This document shows, piece after piece, positions 1 through 7,574 of a stretch of DNA of 32,145 nt; position 1 is the first letter of the stretch, and every line of letters begins with the position of its first letter. Both the position numbers and the translations under genes were made by a program. Source of the DNA: an uncultured Saprospiraceae bacterium (GTDB taxonomy: Bacteria > Bacteroidota > Bacteroidia > Chitinophagales > Saprospiraceae); NCBI GenBank assembly GCA_937928615.1, contig CALFWI010000182.1, forward strand, positions 1 to 32,145, in the 5' to 3' direction. The notes under the pieces are model-generated. The model saw only the letters and a program-made list of their open reading frames with translations. It did no database searches and was not told the origin of the DNA.

Positions 1-352
1 TGGAAAAATAATAAGGTCAAGAGACTACTAAATGCTAAGTAATAATTTATTTTTTTCATGGTTTAAATTTTTTAATTTGAGATAACAGTACGGTGAAATT
101 TGTCCTCGATTTAACGGAATTCATTTATCAACAAAGACCTAGACTACCAGGAAAAAGGTTGGGTTTTTATCTAAATTTTTATTTATACTAATATGTTAAT
201 TTTTGTTATAAAGTCGCAATTAGCCTATAATTTCCATAAATTTGAGCTTTCCCTCCTTTCCATTACTAATACTACCTTTTTAAGTATAACGAAACAACAT
301 ATAGAATTAGAGCTATAGATATGCTCGTTAAACAACAAAAAATCCACTATTT
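1..352. other. gene-free left edge, upstream of the T9SS gene
   Basis: No convincing coding frame is visible. The stretch is very AT-rich. The only recognisable signal is a TAAATTTG box at 237-244, listed separately. The rest shows no strong hairpin or repeat that I can support. Confidence 0.5.
237..244 (+). promoter_or_regulatory. possible -7 box (TAAATTTG)
   Basis: The sequence matches the Bacteroidota -7 consensus TAnnTTTG and lies about 110 bases before the T9SS gene. No TTG is found at the usual distance upstream, so the match is only partial. Confidence 0.3.
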
Positions 353-2641
353 ATGAAATGGACATGGTTTACCCGTTTGTTATTGTTTGCTATTTTATTT
401 AATAGCCAATTAGACTTATCTGCTCAAAATGTTATTTTGACGAGTCAAGCGGAAGTCAATGCTTTTACTGGTACTAAGATTAATGGTTATCTATTAATTA
501 AAGGAGAAAATATTACGAATCTCCATAAATTGAGTACGCTAGATAGCGTTATGGGAGGTGTATTTATTGAGTATAATCGAAAACTGAAAGATTTAGATGG
601 ATTAGATAGTTTGCTTTACATTAAGAAGACGCTGTTGATTGAAGGAAACACAGAATTAGATTCTATCAATGCTTTTGGATTAGTAAAAGAAATTGGTGGG
701 CCACTTATCCTTAGAAAAAATTTCCTTTTAGAAGATTGTTGTGCTTTTTACCCACTTCTTGAAGCGGAGGTAATTAAAGGAGGAACTTTTATTAGTGACA
801 ATAAAGCTTGTAAAAGCGAAAAAGAATTAAGAGAAAATTGTGATTCAGATACCGATAAAGATGGTAAAGATGATACGGATGATGCTTGTCCAAATGACCC
901 AAATAAAATACAACCAGGTATTTGTGGATGCGGTGTAGCAGAAACAGATAGTGACAACGACGGAACACCTGATTGTAAGGATAAATGCCCTAATGACCCA
1001 GATAAAATAGCTGCGGGCAGTTGTGGTTGTGGAGAAACTGATAAAGATAGTGATAATGATGGAGTCGCTGATTGCGAAGACGAATGTCCTTATAATGCAG
1101 ATATAACAGAAGTGGGGATTTGTGGTTGCGAAAACCCAAGAATAGTAGATATTACCATTGCTAATATTGGTGAATGTGATGATAGAGGAACGGCGTCTTC
1201 TTTAGATGATACTTATACTGTAGATGTAACGGTTACTTTTGAACGAATACCTACTTCTGGAACAGTGTTAGTTACTGGACATACGAATGCGGAACTTACT
1301 TTTTCTCCAGCATCTATTTCAACCAGTTATACCTTGTTCGATTTACCTTTTACTGCAAATGGTCGACTGATTGAGGTCATCGCTACTTTTGAAGGCAATG
1401 GACATTGTACTAAAAGAAGAGTTTATGGTATTCGAGCGCCTCAAAGTTGTTCTACAGGGGCTTGTGATCCTCCAAGTAATAGTACAGTAGATACAGAAAA
1501 TTATTTAAATGGGGCATTGATTTCCTGGCCGAATTTAGGGGTAGGGATAGATTATGAATTGGATTACAGACCAATAGGTACAGACGTTTGGGCATCGAAA
1601 TCAATTAAAACTAACGAGTTATTAATTAGTGATTTAATAGAAAGCACGACTTATGATTATCGAATTCGCTCGATTTGTGATGGACAAAGAGAATCGACTT
1701 ATTTAACAAGTCAATTTACGACTATTAGTAAGGAATGTAATTTAACCAATGCGACTATCCAAAATGTGAATTGCCAAGATAATGGAACACCAACGGATGC
1801 ATCAGATGATTATTTGACTTTTGATTTAATGGTAACAGGAACAAATGTAGGGGATGGATTTACTATTAATAAGGTAGTAGGTGAAAATAGTGGGAAATAT
1901 AATACGATTAATACTTATAGCACTGCCATGGGGAGTTTTGGAAATGATGATATTTTGATTGTCATTACAGATAATACTGATTCAATCTGTCAATTGGAAG
2001 CTATGTTAGTAGGCCCTGAAACTTGTGATGACGATTGTCAAATTAGTAGTATTTCTTTGGGTGAAGTTCATAGTTGTCATGAAGGAAGTCGTTTTACTTT
2101 AAATGACGATTTTATCATAGCAGATATAGTGGTGCATTTTAAAAATGTTCCTGAAAAAGGGCATTTAAGATTGGAAGCAGGTAGATTTTTTCAAAGTGTG
2201 AATGTGAGTAGATTACAAGGTGAAAATAGTCATGTTTTTAAACGAATCATAGTCCCAACTACAGGAAAGGATTTTTCTTTTAAAGCTATATTTTCTAAAG
2301 AAAAGACTTGTGTTTACACGGAGGAATTTACAGGACTTACCATTGGAGAAGATAAATTTTGTGGAGATGATTCCAGAATAGGCCTTGCTATTACCACACC
2401 GCTAAATTCAACGACCGCCTTAACAATTTATCCAAATCCAGTAAACGAGACTTTATTCCTAAATTATCAAGCAACGACAGCAACGCCTGTCGTAGAAATA
2501 TTTGATTTATTAGGACAGCGAGTAATGCATCAAGTAATGGACAAAAAAGAATTGAATATTGGGTATTTAGAGAAAGGCTTATACCATTTGGTTATAAGAG
2601 ATGGCATGGATATTCAAACTAGAAAATTCATTAAAAATTAA
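353..2641 (+). CDS. secreted T9SS substrate with L-domain-like, TSP3-like and FN3-like regions
   Basis: This is an exported protein of 762 residues, probably secreted through the outer membrane by the type IX system. Residues 1-24 form a signal peptide ending SAQ. Residues about 30-160 carry repeating L-x-I-x-x-N patterns like a receptor L-domain. Residues about 164-262 hold three calcium-binding thrombospondin type 3-like repeats (DSDxDGxxDxxDxCP) alternating with cysteine-rich GxCGCG turns. Residues about 373-458 resemble a fibronectin type III domain. Two further Cys-containing beta modules follow (about 463-560 and 565-670). The last ~73 residues start with IYPNPV and contain DLLGQRV and GLYHLVI, the hallmarks of the type A T9SS sorting domain. 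The ligand or enzymatic role is unknown and no catalytic motif is visible. ATG start without a clear Shine-Dalgarno site. It appears monocistronic. Confidence 0.9.
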   Translation: MKWTWFTRLLLFAILFNSQLDLSAQNVILTSQAEVNAFTGTKINGYLLIKGENITNLHKLSTLDSVMGGVFIEYNRKLKDLDGLDSLLYIKKTLLIEGNTELDSINAFGLVKEIGGPLILRKNFLLEDCCAFYPLLEAEVIKGGTFISDNKACKSEKELRENCDSDTDKDGKDDTDDACPNDPNKIQPGICGCGVAETDSDNDGTPDCKDKCPNDPDKIAAGSCGCGETDKDSDNDGVADCEDECPYNADITEVGICGCENPRIVDITIANIGECDDRGTASSLDDTYTVDVTVTFERIPTSGTVLVTGHTNAELTFSPASISTSYTLFDLPFTANGRLIEVIATFEGNGHCTKRRVYGIRAPQSCSTGACDPPSNSTVDTENYLNGALISWPNLGVGIDYELDYRPIGTDVWASKSIKTNELLISDLIESTTYDYRIRSICDGQRESTYLTSQFTTISKECNLTNATIQNVNCQDNGTPTDASDDYLTFDLMVTGTNVGDGFTINKVVGENSGKYNTINTYSTAMGSFGNDDILIVITDNTDSICQLEAMLVGPETCDDDCQISSISLGEVHSCHEGSRFTLNDDFIIADIVVHFKNVPEKGHLRLEAGRFFQSVNVSRLQGENSHVFKRIIVPTTGKDFSFKAIFSKEKTCVYTEEFTGLTIGEDKFCGDDSRIGLAITTPLNSTTALTIYPNPVNETLFLNYQATTATPVVEIFDLLGQRVMHQVMDKKELNIGYLEKGLYHLVIRDGMDIQTRKFIKN

Positions 2642-2650
2642 ATAATAGTG

Positions 2651-2726
2651 TTTATTCTAAAATAAATCGTATGGAAAATGCTTCCAGAACTTGGAGTTCT
2701 GGAAGCATTAAGCCTTTTAGAATAAA
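2651..2726. repeat. nested palindrome containing a 33-bp hairpin repeat
   Basis: The inner hairpin at 2677-2709 has perfect 15-bp arms (AATGCTTCCAGAACT and its complement) around a 3-base loop. A second, outer pair of perfect 12-bp arms (TTTATTCTAAAA at 2651-2662, complement at 2715-2726) encloses it. A 33-bp relative of the inner hairpin with the same core lies at 31310-31342. No T-run follows directly, so this is better called an interspersed palindromic repeat than a plain terminator. Confidence 0.75.
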
Positions 2727-2765
2727 GTCTAATAGGGAATAAAAAAATACAGATTTAGACTAAAG

Positions 2766-2810
2766 AAAAAGTGATAGTTTCTAATTTGAAGCTATCGCTT
2801 TTTTTATTTT
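2766..2810 (+). terminator. rho-independent terminator-like hairpin
   Basis: The stem AAGTGATAGTTT pairs with AAGCTATCGCTT (two G-U pairs), followed by a long T-run. It could end transcription from the T9SS gene before the amidase gene. Confidence 0.65.
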
Positions 2811-2861
2811 TAAGAAAAGACACTTATTTTGGCGTTTTATTTTTTTTAAAAAAATTTGGTA

Positions 2862-4535
2862 ATGACTCATTCCTACCTTAAAAATCTGATTTTATACTTC
2901 TTTTCTTTATTCTTCATTTTCTTCTCTTGTAATACTTATAAACATCCAGATTTTTCTAAAAAAGATGTTCGAAAAGCGCAAAAAGTAATTGGGGTAGATT
3001 TTTCTAAAAATGCCATTGATACGATGTATCGTTATTTAGGAAGAAATCAAACAGGTTATGATTCTTCTAGAGTTTATGCCATCGACAATGAAGTTTTTCC
3101 AGCCTTGCTTTTTGACCCACATCCAAACGGTTTCGTCATTCCTAAACAACAAATTCCTAATAACTGGGAGGTTACTAAAGAGGTGATTTTACCCCTAAAT
3201 GAGGAAACCATTGCCTTTTATACGATTCCGCAATTGGCGGCATTGCTCCAGTCTCAACAGATTACAGCGGAGGCATTGACTAAAATTTATATTAATCGCA
3301 TTAAAAAATATGATGATATTTTGCAAGCAGTAACTACTTTAACGGAGGACAGAGCTTTAACACAAGCTAAAAAGGTAGATGCAGAAATTGCTGCGGGAAA
3401 TTATAAAGGATTATTACATGGAATCCCATATGGTACGAAAGATTTAATGGCGGTAAAAGGGTATAAAACAACTTGGGGAGCTGCTCCTTATAAAAATCAA
3501 ATGATTGATTATACGGCAAGTGTGATTGAGAAATTAGATGAGGCAGGTGCTATTTTGATTGCAAAATTAACCTCTGGGGCTTTGGCAAGAGGAGATGTTT
3601 GGTATGGCGGAAAAACCAAGAACCCTTGGGATATTACACAAGGTGCCAGTGGTTCTTCTGCTGGTCCTGGAGCAGCTACGGCAGCTGGTTTGGTTGCGTT
3701 TGCTTTAGGAACAGAAACACTAGGCTCTATTGTTTCTCCATCTAATCGTTGCGGATTGACTGGATTACGGCCTACTTATGGTCGAGTGACAAGATATGGC
3801 GTGATGCCGCTTTCTTGGTCAATGGATAAAGTCGGTCCGATGTGTCGGAGTGCAGAAGATTGTGCGATTGTTTTTGAGGCTATTCGTGGTACAGATGGTA
3901 AAGATAGAACCGTAAGGGATGCCGCTTTTAATTATACAAACGACCTTGATTTAAATACCTTAAAAGTGGGGTATTTAAAGGAATATTTTGACAAGGATAC
4001 TACCGTTATTGGGGAGAATAATCGAATAGCATTAACTACTTTAAAAACAATGGGCTTAAATATTGAGGCTGTTAGTTTTCCTAAAGATTTTCCTTATGCG
4101 ATTTTTGATGTAATTTTACGTGCAGAAGCAGGAACTTTCTTTGATGAATTAGTCCGTTCGGAAGAAGTAGATAAAATGGTTCAGCAAGATTATCGATCTA
4201 GGGCGAACTCGTTACGACAAGCTAGATTCATCCCTGCAATAGAATATTTACAAGCTAACCGACATAGAAAAGTTTTAATTGAAAAAATGCATAAAATTTT
4301 TCAAAATTATGATGTCATTATTAGTCCTACTTTTGGCGGACGGCAACTATTAATTACTAATTTGACTGGGCATCCGGCAGTAGCTTTGCCAAATGGATTT
4401 GATGAAAAAGGAAGACCTACTAGTATTACTTTATTGGGGAATTTGTATGAGGAAGGTGTTTTATTAGGACTCGCTAAACGATTTCAAGAGAAGACTAATT
4501 TTGATGAACTAAACCCTCCTAATTATAAGGAGTAA
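2862..4535 (+). CDS. amidase-signature family lipoprotein
   Basis: This is an amidase-signature enzyme (GatA/peptide amidase fold) of 557 residues that hydrolyses amide bonds. The substrate is not known. The N-terminus is hydrophobic and ends in FFSC, so it is probably a lipoprotein. The Ser-cisSer-Lys triad is visible: the lysine in YGTKD (near residue 193), the glycine/serine-rich GASGSSAG (near 261-268), and the nucleophile in TETLGSIVSP (near residue 289). Extracellular or periplasmic location and length fit peptide amidases better than GatA itself, which is cytoplasmic. I prefer the ATG at 2862 over a TTG two codons earlier. It is flanked by terminators on both sides (2766-2810 and 4551-4587), so it is probably transcribed alone. 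Confidence 0.88.
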   Translation: MTHSYLKNLILYFFSLFFIFFSCNTYKHPDFSKKDVRKAQKVIGVDFSKNAIDTMYRYLGRNQTGYDSSRVYAIDNEVFPALLFDPHPNGFVIPKQQIPNNWEVTKEVILPLNEETIAFYTIPQLAALLQSQQITAEALTKIYINRIKKYDDILQAVTTLTEDRALTQAKKVDAEIAAGNYKGLLHGIPYGTKDLMAVKGYKTTWGAAPYKNQMIDYTASVIEKLDEAGAILIAKLTSGALARGDVWYGGKTKNPWDITQGASGSSAGPGAATAAGLVAFALGTETLGSIVSPSNRCGLTGLRPTYGRVTRYGVMPLSWSMDKVGPMCRSAEDCAIVFEAIRGTDGKDRTVRDAAFNYTNDLDLNTLKVGYLKEYFDKDTTVIGENNRIALTTLKTMGLNIEAVSFPKDFPYAIFDVILRAEAGTFFDELVRSEEVDKMVQQDYRSRANSLRQARFIPAIEYLQANRHRKVLIEKMHKIFQNYDVIISPTFGGRQLLITNLTGHPAVALPNGFDEKGRPTSITLLGNLYEEGVLLGLAKRFQEKTNFDELNPPNYKE

Positions 4536-4550
4536 CTGAAATGTAAAAAA

Positions 4551-4587
4551 CCGTAAGTATTCTGTGATAGAATGCTTACGGCTTTTA
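4551..4587 (+). terminator. terminator after the amidase gene
   Basis: The stem CCGTAAGTATTCT pairs with AGAATGCTTACGG (13 bp, one G-U) around the loop GTGAT, followed by CTTTT and preceded by an A-run. It starts 15 bases after the amidase stop. The A-run also makes it usable from the minus strand, ending the transcript of the gene at 4710-4940. Confidence 0.65.
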
Positions 4588-4594
4588 GCAAGGT

Positions 4595-4610
4595 GCTCTC
4601 AGTGGAGAGC
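4595..4610. repeat. short palindrome, 6-bp stem with AGTG loop
   Basis: GCTCTC-AGTG-GAGAGC forms a perfect hairpin between the convergent amidase and the minus-strand small gene. It belongs to a set of similar short stems with four-base loops (17598-17613, 20112-20127, 20136-20153). Confidence 0.5.
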
Positions 4611-4709
4611 GTGTGATTTGTTAGATTGAGGCTTAGGGCAAAGTAGTAAATACGAATTGTCGTGTCAGTTGAATAACTTTAACTGTTACTACTTACTGCC
4701 ACTAGTCAC

Positions 4710-4940
4710 TTACGCTTCTACAGTTGCTTGCGCACTATACTTTAAAATGTTCTGAAGTGCAGAACTAGTAGGCGCAAAAGTAGCTTTTGGAAGCTCCATG
4801 TAACCGCTCATCAATGTTTGATAATTATCAAACAAATCAGCGTCTATGGTTAAAGCTTCTTGAATAGCTAGTGTTTTGATGGCAGAAGTTTCTTTGTAAA
4901 TAAACCTAACTAAATCGTTGTTCGTAAAGGTTTGCTTCAT
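4710..4940 (-). CDS. small conserved-type protein of unknown function (76 aa)
   Basis: This is a short soluble protein with no signal peptide, membrane segment or cysteine. Its N-terminal half (FTNNDLVRFIYKETS, then a helix of Ala/Ile/Glu residues) resembles small Bacteroidota proteins whose layout recalls the N-terminus of anti-sigma factors. The C-terminal motif SSALQNILKYS is similar in those proteins. That comparison is from memory and is not proof of function. I chose the ATG at 4940 (MKQTF) over a TTG eight codons upstream because that extension looks like leader sequence. The gene is alone on its strand. Confidence 0.6.
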   Translation of the reverse strand: MKQTFTNNDLVRFIYKETSAIKTLAIQEALTIDADLFDNYQTLMSGYMELPKATFAPTSSALQNILKYSAQATVEA

Positions 4941-5170
4941 GAAAAATGTTTGTAGTAAAAACAAAATAATTAATTAATTCTTTTTTTTGAATTTACTTGT
5001 TTTTGAAATAAAAATTACATCTATTAAACTAAAGCGAGAATCGAATTATTGTATCAATTGAAAAAAATATTAGCCTTTTTATAACATTAACAAAAACGAA
5101 TATATTTAAACCTAAGGGATTCAAATTATAAGTAGCTAGGAAATTATATCCGTTTAGTATCTAAATTTTC

Positions 5171-5201
5171 TTGCTGTATTTATTAAAATACCGTATATTT
5201 G
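5171..5201 (+). promoter_or_regulatory. promoter of rimP-nusA-infB
   Basis: TTG at 5171-5173, a 20-base spacer, then TATATTTG at 5194-5201 match the Bacteroidota housekeeping promoter (TTG-N17-20-TAnnTTTG). Transcription would start near 5208, about 95 bases before rimP. Confidence 0.75.
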
Positions 5202-5218
5202 CAGTCAAATAGTAAAAA

Positions 5219-5257
5219 ACACAGGAGAGGGAGCAATTAGCTCCCTCTTTTTTGTGT
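5219..5257 (+). promoter_or_regulatory. terminator-like leader hairpin (possible attenuator) before rimP
   Basis: GAGGGAGC (5227-5234) pairs perfectly with GCTCCCTC (5240-5247) around AATTA and is followed by six T. Outer ACACA and TGTGT (5219-5223, 5253-5257) can extend the stem. It lies about 20 bases after the predicted transcription start and about 50 before rimP, so RNA polymerase must read through it to express rimP, nusA and infB. Because NusA modulates pausing and termination, feedback through this hairpin is plausible, but that is inference. Confidence 0.6.
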
Positions 5258-5301
5258 CCTAACTAAAAATCTGACTAAGAGACAACAAAAAAGTAAGGAC
5301 T

Positions 5302-5784
5302 TTGATTGAGCAAAAAATAACCGCTTTATTAGCTGAAAAATTTACAGAAGAAGATTATGCAGATTTCTTTATTGTAGAGATAAAATTGCATAGCAATAAT
5401 AAATTGGAAGTCTTCATTGATAGCGATACGTCATTGCCATTGTCAAAATGTCAGAAAATTAGCCGCTATTTAGAATACCATATTGATGAGCATCAATGGT
5501 TAGGAGAAAAGTATATTATTGAGGTGTCTTCTCCAGGAATTAGTAGACCACTAACTTTAGCTAGGCAATATCAAAAAAATATTGGTAGAAAGTTATCTAT
5601 TAATTTTTTAGTAGATGGTGTGAAAGGTAGAGAAGGAATCTTAGTAGATGCTAATGAAACGGCTTGCTTTATAGAAGAAAAAGTAGTTTTGAAAGAAGGA
5701 AAGAAAAAAATAAGAACAAAAGAAATTACAGAAGTACCATACGATGCGATAAAAAAAGCAGTGATAAAACCTGCCTTTAAATAA
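5302..5784 (+). CDS. rimP: ribosome maturation factor RimP
   Basis: RimP helps assemble the 30S ribosomal subunit in the cytoplasm. The protein has 160 residues, normal for the family. The N-terminal alpha/beta domain covers about 1-80, with the family pattern VEVSSPG-like (IIEVSSPGISRPL) at the domain border. The C-terminal Sm-like barrel covers about 85-155. The only usable start is TTG at 5302: no ATG or GTG occurs in frame before well inside the conserved domain, and the reading from TTG gives the expected N-terminus (MIEQKI). An AAGGA lies only two bases upstream. The order rimP-nusA-infB is the classic one. It is driven by the promoter at 5171-5201 through the leader hairpin. Confidence 0.93.
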   Translation: MIEQKITALLAEKFTEEDYADFFIVEIKLHSNNKLEVFIDSDTSLPLSKCQKISRYLEYHIDEHQWLGEKYIIEVSSPGISRPLTLARQYQKNIGRKLSINFLVDGVKGREGILVDANETACFIEEKVVLKEGKKKIRTKEITEVPYDAIKKAVIKPAFK

Positions 5785-5857
5785 AATTAAATCCCTTGAT
5801 AATACCAAAAGCGTTATTATTAACAAGGATAAAATCTGACATAAAAATTTAAAAGCG

Positions 5858-7096
5858 ATGATGAATCTCGTTGATACTTTCTCTGAATTTAAAGCAGGGA
5901 AAAACATTGACCGTCCGACAATGGTTAGAGTATTAGAGGACGTATTTAGAACCTTAATTAAAAAGAAGTTTGGTTCTGATGAGAATTTTGATGTGATTGT
6001 AAACACCACTAAGGGAGACCTTGAATTGTGGCGGGTAAGAGAAATTGTACCAGATGGAGAGGTAACAGATGATAAAAGCCAAATTTCTATCTCAGAAGCA
6101 TTAAGTATTGATGATGATTATGAAATTGGAGAGGAATGCTATGAACAATTGCAATTAAAAGATTTTGGTAGAAGAGCAATTATGGCAGCTCGTCAGACAC
6201 TAATCTCCAGAATTATGGAATTAGAGAAAGATGAGATTTATAAAAAATACATGGAACAAGTGGGTACTATTGTACTTTGCGAAGTCCACCAAATTCTGAA
6301 AAGAGAACTACTTGTACTAGATGATAAGACAGGAAACGAATTAATCTTACCTAGAAAGGAAATGATTAATGGTGACTTTTTCCGAAAAGGGGACATGGTT
6401 AAAGGAGTGATTAAGAATGTAGAGATGAAAAACAATACCCCTATTGTTATCTTATCTAGAACTGATAATTTATTTTTATCTAAATTATTGGAACAAGAAG
6501 TACCTGAAATTGAAGATGGTTTAATTACTATTCAAAAAATTGTAAGATTACCTGGAGAGCGTGCTAAAGTAGCTGTAGAGTCTTATGATGATAGAATTGA
6601 CCCAGTTGGCGCTTGTGTAGGTATGAAAGGGTCGAGAATTCACGGTATTGTCCGAGAATTGAAAAATGAAAATATTGATATTATCAACTTTACCAATAAT
6701 GAATCTTTATTAATCCAAAGAGCACTGACACCAGCTAGAGTAAGTTCGATTGATTTGGATACTGAAAATAAGAGAGCATCTGTGTACTTAAAGCCAGATC
6801 AAGTTTCATTAGCTATTGGAAAAGGAGGGACTAATATTAAACTAGCAAGTTTATTGACAGAATACGAAATCGACGTTTACAGAGAGAATGATACAACAGA
6901 ATTAGACGATGTAGATTTAGATGAATTCTCTGATGAAATCGAAGACTGGATTATTGAAGAATTGAAAGCTATTGGCTGCGATACAGCTAGAAGTGTACTT
7001 GAATTGAGTGTCAAAGAATTGGTTAGAAGAACCGATTTGGAAGAAGAAACAATCGGTACTGTATTGAAAGTATTAGAAGCTGAATTTGAAGACTAA
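5858..7096 (+). CDS. nusA: transcription termination/antitermination factor NusA
   Basis: NusA binds RNA polymerase and RNA and controls pausing, termination and antitermination. The protein has 412 residues. The N-terminal polymerase-binding domain (about 1-125) begins NLVDTFSEFKAGKNIDR, as in other Bacteroidota. An S1 domain follows (about 130-200), then two KH domains, including GMKGSRIHGIVREL and AIGKGGTNIKLAS. A short acidic C-terminal helical segment ends it, so the two AR repeats of E. coli NusA are absent or reduced. Tandem ATG codons at 5858 and 5861 are both possible starts; the second matches homologues equally well. It follows rimP after 73 bases with no terminator, so they are cotranscribed. 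Confidence 0.95.
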   Translation: MMNLVDTFSEFKAGKNIDRPTMVRVLEDVFRTLIKKKFGSDENFDVIVNTTKGDLELWRVREIVPDGEVTDDKSQISISEALSIDDDYEIGEECYEQLQLKDFGRRAIMAARQTLISRIMELEKDEIYKKYMEQVGTIVLCEVHQILKRELLVLDDKTGNELILPRKEMINGDFFRKGDMVKGVIKNVEMKNNTPIVILSRTDNLFLSKLLEQEVPEIEDGLITIQKIVRLPGERAKVAVESYDDRIDPVGACVGMKGSRIHGIVRELKNENIDIINFTNNESLLIQRALTPARVSSIDLDTENKRASVYLKPDQVSLAIGKGGTNIKLASLLTEYEIDVYRENDTTELDDVDLDEFSDEIEDWIIEELKAIGCDTARSVLELSVKELVRRTDLEEETIGTVLKVLEAEFED

Positions 7097-7574
7097 TTGA
7101 CTATTTTTTAAGAATGAATTAACTTGTTAACTATTTTTAATACAAGATTATTCATCTTTAGTGCCATCAATTCTAGAAAAAAAACTATCCTCAGGAACTA
7201 ATTGATCTAATTTTATATTAAATCTATTAAAAAAGAGCAGATAATAGTGGTTTTTTTAAAATGACAGCTAAGTAGCAATAAGAATTCTGTAACTTTGTAG
7301 GATATTATTAAAAAATAGGGTCTTTATTTTTTGTAGGAATGAAAAGACATACAAAAAAGAGCTCAATTACTTTTTATTATCATATAAGTATAATTAATAA
7401 CGCCGCTCATCAATTGTAGAATTGGGGAGAGAACAGGCAAGTGCAAAATCTCTTTCTCTTTTATGATTTTAATAAGAATCGTTAAAGGGAATTAAGAACA
7501 CTTCAACATCAAGTTAATTTTAGATGTTGTTTAACAAAATCAAGGAATTTCTAAAAGAGCGGAAAAGGAATTTA
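7097..7574 (+). other. long intergenic region between nusA and infB
   Basis: About 480 bases without a credible gene, unusually long for this operon. A TAACTTTG box at 7290-7297 fits TAnnTTTG but lacks a TTG at the right distance, so an internal infB promoter is only possible. The A/T symmetric sequence around 7310-7332 forms weak A-T pairs and is not a clear terminator. The last bases contain the infB ribosome binding site. It may act as a long infB leader. Confidence 0.45.
7565..7569 (+). promoter_or_regulatory. ribosome binding site deciding the infB start
   Basis: AAGGA lies five bases before the ATG at 7575. This is one of the few good Shine-Dalgarno sites in the window and supports that start over the ATG at 7524. 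Confidence 0.55.

Larger units (their letters stand above)
4941..5301. other. divergent intergenic region before rimP
   Basis: No gene is seen. The right half holds the rimP promoter and leader hairpin listed separately. The left half is very AT-rich leader for the minus-strand small gene, in which I see no clear promoter box. Confidence 0.5.

Noticed and set aside
5641-6009. Minus-strand frame opposite rimP and nusA
   Set aside because: It overlaps two certain genes and has no recognisable domain.
7303-7335. A-run and T-run around 7310-7332 as a terminator between nusA and infB
   Set aside because: The pairing is almost only A-T and would not form a stable terminator.
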